From an uncultured Armatimonadota bacterium (lineage in GTDB: Bacteria > Armatimonadota > Armatimonadia > Armatimonadales > Armatimonadaceae), in contig CAIVZM010000016.1 of NCBI GenBank assembly GCA_903910385.1, positions 1 through 64,000 of the forward strand: a stretch of DNA of 64,000 nucleotides. The letters run 5' to 3'. The notes beneath the pieces are model-generated. The model saw nothing but the letters and a program-made list of their open reading frames with translations. It made no database searches and had not been told where the DNA came from. Position numbers and translations under genes: made by a program. Position 1 is the first letter of the stretch. Each line of letters opens with the position of its first letter. Shown piece after piece: positions 45,133 through 52,360 of this stretch.

Positions 45133-47139
45133 CTAAAGTAGGTCTGAGATACCGAAGCACAGAGAACCGCGAAGAATACTTTCGTAGATGCCTGTGGTGT
45201 CATAGTGGCAGGATCGCGTCCATGCGTCCCAGGGTTTTTGTGATTCAGGGACGGTAACATGGCGAACGCGGGAATCGAGAAGTGCGGCAAGTTGTCCGGC
45301 GACTCCCACCCTGCCGCTGGCTTCAATGTAGATGCCCTCGGGCGAGAGGGATATATTCGGGACATACTCCTTCCAGACAGCGATCAGGTCAAGCGTCCGT
45401 AAGACTTCGTAGACGCGCAGACTGAGCAAATCGTCGCCCAGAAACAGGAGATCGCAAGCCAGCTTGTGTAGAGTTCCATAGAACGCCGAAACCGGTTGAC
45501 CGTTGATGGCTCGTGGCAAGAGCGATCCACATCCAGAAAGATCGCAGATCAAAGCCACCCTGCCGGAATCGCATATGCGCCGGATATCATCTTCCTGCTC
45601 AAAGAGGCGACGCGTTCCCCCGTCCCAGAGGCAAATCGTGACCGGAACCGGTGCGTTTTCTGGGTGATTCGCGCTCCGCTTCGGGCATATCAGGTAAGCC
45701 AGATTGAAAAGGTCTTCCTGTGGACGCCAGAGACAAGAGTACAATCTATATTTCTCCGTTTCGTCCGCGATCAGAAAGCGTGGAGCAAGGTCGCCGGGAA
45801 CGCGGCAAGTGGTCACACGCTCGCGTAACCAGTTCCGGGCTTCCTCAGGTGTAGGCAAGGCGCTGCCGGCGATTTCCTGAAATCGTGCCTGATTATCCTC
45901 GAAGGAGAAACCTGCCCCATTGATCTCACCACGAACCTGACCGGATTTTGTGCACCAAAGAGATTCGCCGGGGAACGGACGGATAGAATCGTCCGATGGC
46001 GGCGCGATTTCCGCACCGCACAGATGCAGGGCGAAGAACTGTGCGGCGGCGTTCGCCAGTGTCGGGGTGTAGGCATGGGATGAATGATCTTCGACCAGAC
46101 GGAAATGATCCCCCGCTCCCACCATATCCCAGAAGCGACGGCAACGCGCAACGGTTCGTCTTGTGCCTTCGATGGGGAAGAAATCGCTGGTGACCGCCTG
46201 AACCTGCACGGGGCGCGGCCACAGGGACAGCAGGATATCTTCATGATCCAGACCCGATTGGGTGAAACCCGGCCAGATCTGTTCAGCGTCCTGCGCTCCC
46301 CCGGTCAACTGGTACGATTCCCGATTCATGATGAAGGTGGTCGGCGCGGCGGCAGCGATCCGGTCTCCCGCCGCCATCATCATCAGGCTGGTCTGTGTCC
46401 CTCCCCCACTGTTGCCCGTAACCCCGATGCGTGAAGCATCCACTTCCGCACGGGACGACAAATACTCCAGCGCACGCAGGGAATCGTGCAGGAAATAACG
46501 CGCCAGACTGTCACCGACGGGGAGCATTTGCGCCCCCGCGTGGTCGTGCTCGGTGACGCCCCATGACACTGATGTCGTCTTTGTGATCGGGTCGTAATAA
46601 CCGAGCCGTTCCCCCTGCCCCACCGGGTCTTGCGCCAAAACGATCAGTCCAGCGCGGGTGAGTCGCTGACAGACATCCTGATATTCCGGGTGATGCTTCG
46701 CTTCCCGATGATGACCGCACAGGAACAATACCGCCGCGCCAGGTTGGTCGGGCGAAATGACATCGGGAATATACAGGTTCACCGTGACATAATGTTGTGG
46801 GCGGGACTCGAAGAGGATTTTTTCGATCCGGAAGCCGTCTCCCTGCACTGTCCCGGTGATCCTCGCGTTCAATGGCGCATCAGACGACGGAAGCCCGCCG
46901 ATTCCCTCCAGTAATCGTTCCCGGATATAGAGTTGCCTCTTGCGAATCTGTTCAGGAGTTTTGAGAGCGTCCCTTGCGGCGTCTCCCGCCGCGAACGCCT
47001 TCCGGGAACGCTCATAGACATGGCGCACCAGGATATCGGATACATCATGCACCCACTCCTGCGGCGACCATTTTTCCCAGCGGGCAAGAATTTCGCCCAG
47101 CATGTCCGATTGTAAATCCGATAGAGTATCGGGGGTCAT
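45133..47139 (-). CDS. Large alpha/beta-hydrolase, acetylxylan-esterase-like
   Basis: 668 residues without a clear signal peptide. The N-terminal two thirds form an alpha/beta-hydrolase of the acetylxylan esterase/prolyl-oligopeptidase-like type: HYVTVNLYIPDVISPDQPGA, VLFLCGHHREAKHHPEYQDV, LIVLAQDPVGQGERLGYYD, nucleophile elbow GVTGNSGGGTQTSLMMMAAG, and the catalytic His in RLVEDHSSHAYTPTLANAAA. The remaining part contains a second, hydrolase-like but motif-poor region (VPVTICLWDGGTRRLFEQED). It lies 36 nt downstream of nagB on the same strand, so de-O-acetylation of a sugar polymer or amino sugar is a reasonable but unproven role. Confidence 0.82.
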   Translation of the reverse strand: MTPDTLSDLQSDMLGEILARWEKWSPQEWVHDVSDILVRHVYERSRKAFAAGDAARDALKTPEQIRKRQLYIRERLLEGIGGLPSSDAPLNARITGTVQGDGFRIEKILFESRPQHYVTVNLYIPDVISPDQPGAAVLFLCGHHREAKHHPEYQDVCQRLTRAGLIVLAQDPVGQGERLGYYDPITKTTSVSWGVTEHDHAGAQMLPVGDSLARYFLHDSLRALEYLSSRAEVDASRIGVTGNSGGGTQTSLMMMAAGDRIAAAAPTTFIMNRESYQLTGGAQDAEQIWPGFTQSGLDHEDILLSLWPRPVQVQAVTSDFFPIEGTRRTVARCRRFWDMVGAGDHFRLVEDHSSHAYTPTLANAAAQFFALHLCGAEIAPPSDDSIRPFPGESLWCTKSGQVRGEINGAGFSFEDNQARFQEIAGSALPTPEEARNWLRERVTTCRVPGDLAPRFLIADETEKYRLYSCLWRPQEDLFNLAYLICPKRSANHPENAPVPVTICLWDGGTRRLFEQEDDIRRICDSGRVALICDLSGCGSLLPRAINGQPVSAFYGTLHKLACDLLFLGDDLLSLRVYEVLRTLDLIAVWKEYVPNISLSPEGIYIEASGRVGVAGQLAALLDSRVRHVTVPESQKPWDAWTRSCHYDTTGIYESILRGSLCFGISDLL

Positions 47140-47175
47140 GATGTTTTCTTTCGCGACGTTGCTGAATGTGACGAT

Positions 47176-47916
47176 CTACGGCAGAAGGGAGGCGGATGCC
47201 GTATCCAGATAGATGGTGGCGCCGGAATGCCTCTGCAAGATGGATGCCGGAGCGAGCGGTGATACCCCCCCGGTAAGGCAATCTTTGACCGCCTGCGCTT
47301 TTCGCTGATCGGGGACGCTCACAATAATGCGTTCGCACTTCATAATCTGACGGATGCTGATCGAAATCGCCTGTGTTGGCACATCATTCAGTGTCGGGAA
47401 CCATCCCTCGCCAAGTTGTTGTCGTCGGCATTTATCGTCCAGATCGACCACGATATACGGTTCCTCCATCTCGAAATCAGCAGGCGGGTCATTGAACGCC
47501 AGGTGTCCGTTCTCTCCGATTCCGGCGAAACAGATCGCAATCCGTCGCCCCTGAATCAACTCCTTCAAACGGCGGCATTCGGCTTCCAGAGAGGGATTAT
47601 CGCCGTTGATTTCATGGAACGCCGCCAGCGGTTGGGGCAACTGAGCGACGAACCGCTCCCGCAGATATTTGCGAAACGATGCCGGATGCGTGACGGGCAT
47701 TCCCGCGTACTCGTCCATGTGGAACGCCGTCACCTTGCCCCAATCGATATCCGGAGCCTGTACCAGTTCCGCCAGCATCTCGAATTGCGAGAGGCCAGTG
47801 GCGACGACAATGGTCGCTTCGCCGTCCTGCGCCAACGCTTCCCTTAGCGCTATCGCCCCATCCTGCGCCGCCTTCGCGCCCAACGCCGGCTTGGTCTCAA
47901 AAACCTCGATGTTCAT
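47176..47916 (-). CDS. nagB: Glucosamine-6-phosphate deaminase
   Basis: Converts glucosamine 6-phosphate to fructose 6-phosphate and ammonia, feeding amino sugars into glycolysis. 246 residues from the ATG at 47916. Motifs: [16 protein letters not shown] (phosphate loop), [20 protein letters not shown] with the catalytic Asp, and [20 protein letters not shown] with the catalytic Asp/His pair. Length matches the short NagB type lacking the C-terminal allosteric lid. The upstream in-frame extension to 47937 is only seven residues. A 20-bp identical piece of its 5' end recurs at 49651-49670. Confidence 0.93.
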   Translation of the reverse strand: MNIEVFETKPALGAKAAQDGAIALREALAQDGEATIVVATGLSQFEMLAELVQAPDIDWGKVTAFHMDEYAGMPVTHPASFRKYLRERFVAQLPQPLAAFHEINGDNPSLEAECRRLKELIQGRRIAICFAGIGENGHLAFNDPPADFEMEEPYIVVDLDDKCRRQQLGEGWFPTLNDVPTQAISISIRQIMKCERIIVSVPDQRKAQAVKDCLTGGVSPLAPASILQRHSGATIYLDTASASLLP

Positions 47917-48113
47917 TCCCGAACCCCCACTCCCCAATTCGTGACAGAGTAACGGTTGTCCTGCCCGGAACGAAATGGCAACAAAGCGGCAATCTGCGCA
48001 ACAACCACACGGAACCAGTCATTCGGCATAGACAGTTCGGGCGGAGTTCGCATGGCGGATAAATCATGGCATGAAACCGGAGATGGTCCGATTTCGTTTC
48101 GCTTAGACCGCAT
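47913..48113 (-). CDS. Possible 66-codon reading frame overlapping the nagB start
   Basis: Open frame whose TGA overlaps the nagB ATG by four bases (ATGA, 47913-47916), the arrangement of translationally coupled genes. The translation (for example [20 protein letters not shown]) matches no family and has no clear ribosome site, so it may be accidental. The rest of 47917-48160 shows one copy of the 20-bp repeat at 48131-48150. Confidence 0.2.
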   Translation of the reverse strand: MRSKRNEIGPSPVSCHDLSAMRTPPELSMPNDWFRVVVAQIAALLPFRSGQDNRYSVTNWGVGVRE

Positions 48114-48130
48114 TCAGGGAGTACTCCTGG

Positions 48131-48150
48131 CGAATCATTTCCTGAAGGTG
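48131..48150. repeat. Copy 1 of a 20-bp repeat flanking the acyltransferase gene
   Basis: CGAATCATTTCCTGAAGGTG here and CGAATGAGTTCCTGAAGATG at 49577-49596 agree in 17 of 20 bases and have the same orientation. Similarity extends weakly to the left (GGGAG and TCCT-like matches). Both read on the minus strand as HLQE-(M/L)-IR. Confidence 0.55.
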
Positions 48151-48160
48151 GCTACTTACC

Positions 48161-49369
48161 TTATGCGCTCACCGGCGACGCTTCCGAAGTAAATTTCCGT
48201 TTCAGCCAGTTGCGAGAAGGGATCTCGAACCAGCGATACGTGATTGCCGCCAGCAACAAATCTACTGCCACGGTAATCCCCACTATCATCAGCTGAGTCG
48301 GGTGATCCATAATGCCCGTCGGGTGACTCCGCCGCCAGATACCGCAGCAGGTGAAAAAGAGCACCATCGTCAACCCCTGCATCATATAGATGGAATACGA
48401 GATATCGCCCAGATACTGCAAGGGACGGGCATTGAGCAGTTGACGCGCCCGTGCGACATTCAACGCGGCGCTCAGGATCAAGACTCCGAAAACCAGCGGA
48501 CTCAAGGCATCCAGCGGAAGCGCGAGCGGAGAAGGAATCGGAGTCGCAAAGCCATGTTCTTCCACCACTGCATCCTGCGGAGCGGCGAAGTGCAAGAGAG
48601 CGACAGTCAGCAGGGCGGCGACAACAAACCCTCCGTCTGAGCCGATAAAGCGCCTTTTCCATTGATCTCTATCAAATAGATATCGATAAATCTGGTATAC
48701 GCAAATCCCGACCACGAAATCCAGAAAGCAACGCAGCAAGCCGAAATCGGAAGTAATGTCCAGAATGTGGCGCGGATGAAAATACAGGAGAACCGCAAGA
48801 CCGCTCACGCACAAAAGGGGCGCTACAAACGTCCGTATCGAAACGCCCCGGTGGAGATATCGGAGAAAGGGCAGCGCCAGCAGATAAGTCCACCATTCCG
48901 CGCCGATAGACCAGGCGGGTATGCTCCAGCCTAAAGGTACCAACCCAAAGCTCAGCAGCAGGAGGAGGTGAAAGGGCAGCGTGTTCCAACTGTACATCTG
49001 TCCCGCACCCGGCAGTCGTTGCAGGACAATCACACATAGCGTGATGATGAGGCACAACATGAAGAAATGGAGCGGATAGATGCGGGAGAAGCGAGCCAGT
49101 AAGTAGTCGCGCAGTATGGCAGGCGAGAAGTCATTGGTAAGCCGGTCGCCATAAACATGCGTGATGATAAACCCGCTCAGCACAAAGAAGAAATCTACCC
49201 ACAGGTAACCACGCGCAAAGAAACCGGTTCCAGCGATGAGGTTGCCCAGACGTTGTCCGCGCAGCAAGCTGTCGGAGTGATAGAGGATCACCAATACGGC
49301 GGCTATGCCGCGCAAAGGTGTCAGAGATGCGATATGGGTGGGTTTTAAAGGTATGGTCATCATTGCCAT
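48161..49369 (-). CDS. Membrane acyltransferase 3 family protein (OafA/YrhL type)
   Basis: Integral-membrane O-acyltransferase expected to acetylate or acylate a surface polysaccharide, peptidoglycan or glycolipid. About 400 residues with some ten hydrophobic segments. The signature region SLTPLRGIAAVLVILYHSDS carries the catalytic His in the R-x-x-A/G-x-x-x-V-x-x-x-H pattern; also YLWVDFFFVLSGFIITHVYG with the F-F-V-L-S-G-F motif and LARFSRIYPLHFFMLCL. The start is uncertain: Met codons at 49369, 49363 and 49360 all put the signature near the N-terminus, and the frame is open to 49510. Confidence 0.88.
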   Translation of the reverse strand: MAMMTIPLKPTHIASLTPLRGIAAVLVILYHSDSLLRGQRLGNLIAGTGFFARGYLWVDFFFVLSGFIITHVYGDRLTNDFSPAILRDYLLARFSRIYPLHFFMLCLIITLCVIVLQRLPGAGQMYSWNTLPFHLLLLLSFGLVPLGWSIPAWSIGAEWWTYLLALPFLRYLHRGVSIRTFVAPLLCVSGLAVLLYFHPRHILDITSDFGLLRCFLDFVVGICVYQIYRYLFDRDQWKRRFIGSDGGFVVAALLTVALLHFAAPQDAVVEEHGFATPIPSPLALPLDALSPLVFGVLILSAALNVARARQLLNARPLQYLGDISYSIYMMQGLTMVLFFTCCGIWRRSHPTGIMDHPTQLMIVGITVAVDLLLAAITYRWFEIPSRNWLKRKFTSEASPVSA

Positions 49370-49576
49370 AAAAATCAGAGCGAACGTCGCTGTCGAAACT
49401 TCCTTTTTTTTGCTACGGATTCTTCCGTCCGCTACGGCAGACCCATCCTGTGAAGCAGGCAGAGTATACACGATGCCAATGATCCGCACAAAGGCGCGAA
49501 ATCGGCTCATAGGCGACAGGAGTTGTCAGGGGAAAGAGTCGGAATGGCTCTGGCGGCACTTCGGGAGGTCTCGTCG

Positions 49577-49596
49577 CGAATGAGTTCCTGAAGATG
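49577..49596. repeat. Copy 2 of the 20-bp repeat flanking the acyltransferase gene
   Basis: Direct repeat of 48131-48150 (17 of 20 bases). It lies just beyond the acyltransferase gene on its 5' side and next to the nagB-like fragment. Confidence 0.55.
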
Positions 49597-49620
49597 ATTC
49601 GCATTTGCCATGACGCGCCA

Positions 49621-49676
49621 TCCCACGCCGTCTAAGCCCCCAGCGCCAGTTTGGTCTCAAAAACCTCGATATTCAC
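49621..49676 (-). pseudogene. Remnant of a second nagB 5' end
   Basis: Read on the minus strand from 49676, the sequence gives [14 protein letters not shown]-stop, compared with [14 protein letters not shown] at the start of NagB, and continues with T-A-W-D-G-A against A-A-Q-D-G-A. TTGGTCTCAAAAACCTCGAT is identical at 47891-47910 and 49651-49670. An in-frame TAG and loss of similarity afterwards show it is a dead fragment, left by duplication or recombination. Confidence 0.75.
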
Positions 49677-49781
49677 CCGTACCCCGTCGCTCATGCCTCA
49701 CTCATAATCGCTAGCGCCATCGCAATTCGCGCCGGGGAGCGGGCTCTCCTGCAACGGAACGACTTTTCTGTAAAGCGGCAT

Positions 49782-49814
49782 CTTAAACTTCTGTTAATAC
49801 AAGGTCGCTATCAT
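49782..49814 (+). promoter_or_regulatory. Pho-box-like promoter of the PEP-CTERM/phoD operon
   Basis: CTTAAACT-TCT-GTTAATAC (49782-49800, 11-bp period), then AAGGTCGC (8 nt), then TATCAT (49809-49814) as -10. The same arrangement is found before the phytase-like gene and pit. The rest of the 49511-49872 gap holds the nagB fragment and copy 2 of the repeat. Confidence 0.72.
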
Positions 49815-49872
49815 TTGGTCGAGGGATTTACCCTTGTATGTGCGGGGATATCACCCCTTGAAAGGACACAGG

Positions 49873-50454
49873 ATGCGCCTTAATTCCTTATTTACACGTT
49901 CGATGATGACGGCGTTGTTCACCGTAGCGGCGATGCAGACAGCGTATGCGGGCGACTTCACCTTTTCCGGTCTTTTTAAAAGTGACGATCAGGTGGCAAT
50001 CTACAAATTTAACGTGACGGACGCAGGGAATCCCGTCACGTTGACGACCACTTCGTTCGGAACTGGCGGATTCGACCCGATTCTGAGCCTGTTCCGTGAA
50101 GCTGATGGCGCGTTGATCACGGATAACGACGACATCTCTTTCCCTAATGATCGTGATTCACTGATTTCGCTGAACCTGAACCCCGGTTCCTATCTGGTCG
50201 CACTGACACAGAGCGATAATTTCGCTGTCGGCCCGAACATCATTGACGGATTTATCCGCCAGGGCGAAGGCAATTACACGGGCGGCCCCTTCCTTGACCC
50301 GACCGCGGGACAGCGAACCGGATCGTTTGGTATCGCTTTTCAGAATGTGTCTGCGGCGGTCGCTGCCCCGGAACCAGCGTCTGTTGCATTTGTCGCCCTC
50401 GGCGCTCTGGCTCTGGCGATGGGACGCGGGATTCGCCCCCGTTTCTCAAAATAG
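49873..50454 (+). CDS. PEP-CTERM protein, DVUA0089 family
   Basis: 193 residues from MRLNSLFTRS; AGGACACAGG precedes the ATG. Signal peptide to about AYAG, then a beta-sandwich pre-peptidase-like domain with DFTFSGLFKSDDQVAIYKFN, GGFDPILSLFREADGALITD and DRDSLISLNLNPGSYLVALT, as in the DVUA0089 family, and a C-terminal PEP-CTERM signal (APEPASVAFVALGALALAMG followed by RGIRPRFSK). Expected to be exported and processed by an exosortase. It is 48 nt upstream of phoD and shares its phosphate-type promoter. Confidence 0.85.
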   Translation: MRLNSLFTRSMMTALFTVAAMQTAYAGDFTFSGLFKSDDQVAIYKFNVTDAGNPVTLTTTSFGTGGFDPILSLFREADGALITDNDDISFPNDRDSLISLNLNPGSYLVALTQSDNFAVGPNIIDGFIRQGEGNYTGGPFLDPTAGQRTGSFGIAFQNVSAAVAAPEPASVAFVALGALALAMGRGIRPRFSK

Positions 50455-50502
50455 GGCGCATTTCAGATTGTCGATAGAGTTCGATTGAGAAAGAAGATAA
50501 AT

Positions 50503-52215
50503 ATGGAAAAGAAGACCGAACTGCAACGAATGCTGGCGCATCCTCTCAGCCGCCGACAAATCATTAACGGCGCGGGAGTTCTAGCAGGTCTCATGATCGC
50601 TCGGGAATTGCCCGTCTTCGCACAGGACAAGACCGGGTTGCCCGATTATCCCTTCACTCTCGGTGTCGCTTCCGGCGACCCCTCACCGGACGGCGTCGTT
50701 CTGTGGACGCGCCTCGCGCCCAATCCTGTCAGCCTTGACCCAAAGGTTCCCGGCGGTTTCAATTCTGACCGTAGCGTCGCCGTCGGTTGGGAAGTCGCTT
50801 CCGACCCCAACTTCAGAAACATCATCCAGAAAGGCAATGCTCTCGCGGCCCGCGCTTTCGCACACTCGATACATGTGGAACTGCGCGGTCTGAAACCGTC
50901 GACGTTCTACTGGTATCGCTTCAAGGCGGGACAGTGGATTTCTCCGGTCGGGCGCACGAAAACCGCTCCGGCTCAAGGAGCTAAGGTCAATCAATTCAAA
51001 TTTGCGTTTGTTTCGTGTGCCGATTACCAGAACGGTTACTTTACAGCGTACCGTGATATTGCGGCGCAAGACCTCGATCTGGTAGTGCATCTTGGGGACT
51101 ACATCTACGAGTATGGCCCCTCAGCGCCAACCTTCGATGCCAATCGCAAGCATAACCCATCTTTTGGCGGCCCCTCAGATATTGTCAATAACTCCCAGAT
51201 GACCTCCCTGGAAGACTACCGCAATCGGCACGCGCTTTATCGCACCGACTCCGATTTGCAGAAGGCGCACGCGGCGCATCCGTGGGTGGTAACCTTCGAT
51301 GACCATGAAGTGGAAAATAATTACGCGGACGACATCGATGAAATCGGCGACATTCGGGGCGGTTATGCCAGTTCTCCCGCCGACTTCCTGATTCAACGCG
51401 CCAATGCCTACCGGGCTTACTATGAGCATATGCCCATCCGGCAGAGTTCGATTCCAATTGGTCCGAATATGCAGATATATCGTCGATTATCGTTCGGTTC
51501 GCTAGCGACATTCCATGTTCTGGACACACGGCAGTACCGCACCGATCAACCATTAGGCACAGATGGCGGTCTTGGCTTTACCAACAATGACTTCTCAATC
51601 ACTGATTCCGAGGGAACCAACCCAACAGGGACTCTTCTGGGCGATACGCAGGAGCAATGGCTCACGACAGGGCTGGCGCAATCGCAGACCACCTGGAACA
51701 TCCTTGCCAATCAAGTGATGATGGCGCGGTTTAACTTCCTTCCAAAAGTCCTGAATCCCTCCCTCCCTAACCTGTTCAACTTCGATCAGTGGGACGGATA
51801 TGCGACGGCGCGACAGCGTCTTTTGGACGTTTTCGCAGCGAACATTAGCAAGAATGTTGTGGTGATCACGGGCGATATTCACTCCTCGTGGGTGCATGAC
51901 CTGAAGGCGTCATTCGCTAACCCCCGTTCCACGACTGTCGGAACCGAGTTGATCTGTACCTCCATCACGTCCTCTTTCCCGGCAGATCAAGTCAATATCA
52001 TCAGCGCGGCTGCATCTTTTACTTCTCCGTGGACAAAGTTCTTCGATGCGACCAAGGGATACACCCTCTGCACCCTGACCCCGAGCCAGTGGCGCGCCGA
52101 CTTCCGGGTTGTTCCTACCAACGCCGCCGGGCAGGTTCAGGAAATCAACGGCGTCGGTTCGACTCTAAAATCGTTCGTCATTCAGTCAGGAGTCCCCGGC
52201 GCAAAATCAGCGTAA
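50503..52215 (+). CDS. phoD: Alkaline phosphatase D (PhoD-like)
   Basis: Secreted calcium/iron-dependent phosphodiesterase/phosphomonoesterase that frees phosphate from organic esters. 570 residues from the ATG at 50503. A twin-arginine signal (SRRQIINGAGVLAGLMIA) directs folded export. Metal-site and family motifs: FTLGVASGDPSPDGVVLWTR, KFAFVSCADYQNGYFTAYRD, LDLVVHLGDYIYEYG, HPWVVTFDDHEVENNYADD, FHVLDTRQYRTDQ, NVVVITGDIHSSWVHDLK and TELICTSITSSF. Strong terminator follows. Co-transcription with a PEP-CTERM protein and the Pho-type promoter fit a role in phosphate scavenging. Confidence 0.95.
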   Translation: MEKKTELQRMLAHPLSRRQIINGAGVLAGLMIARELPVFAQDKTGLPDYPFTLGVASGDPSPDGVVLWTRLAPNPVSLDPKVPGGFNSDRSVAVGWEVASDPNFRNIIQKGNALAARAFAHSIHVELRGLKPSTFYWYRFKAGQWISPVGRTKTAPAQGAKVNQFKFAFVSCADYQNGYFTAYRDIAAQDLDLVVHLGDYIYEYGPSAPTFDANRKHNPSFGGPSDIVNNSQMTSLEDYRNRHALYRTDSDLQKAHAAHPWVVTFDDHEVENNYADDIDEIGDIRGGYASSPADFLIQRANAYRAYYEHMPIRQSSIPIGPNMQIYRRLSFGSLATFHVLDTRQYRTDQPLGTDGGLGFTNNDFSITDSEGTNPTGTLLGDTQEQWLTTGLAQSQTTWNILANQVMMARFNFLPKVLNPSLPNLFNFDQWDGYATARQRLLDVFAANISKNVVVITGDIHSSWVHDLKASFANPRSTTVGTELICTSITSSFPADQVNIISAAASFTSPWTKFFDATKGYTLCTLTPSQWRADFRVVPTNAAGQVQEINGVGSTLKSFVIQSGVPGAKSA

Positions 52216-52238
52216 TAGCGCCTATATATCGGATCAGA

Positions 52239-52280
52239 AAATAGTAGAGGAGCGGGAGTAATCCCGCTCCTCTACTATTT
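52239..52280. terminator. Very strong terminator between phoD and glgP
   Basis: A perfect 19-bp stem (52239-52257 with 52262-52280) around the loop GTAA; the arms contain GAGGAGCGGGA and TCCCGCTCCTC. It lies between convergent genes and should stop transcription from both sides. Confidence 0.92.
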
Positions 52281-52360
52281 ATTAGAATTATATTTTGTCT
52301 ACTGGCGCTTCGTTAACTTGCTGAATGACTTTTCGGAACAGCCAGTCTACGTCATTTGGG

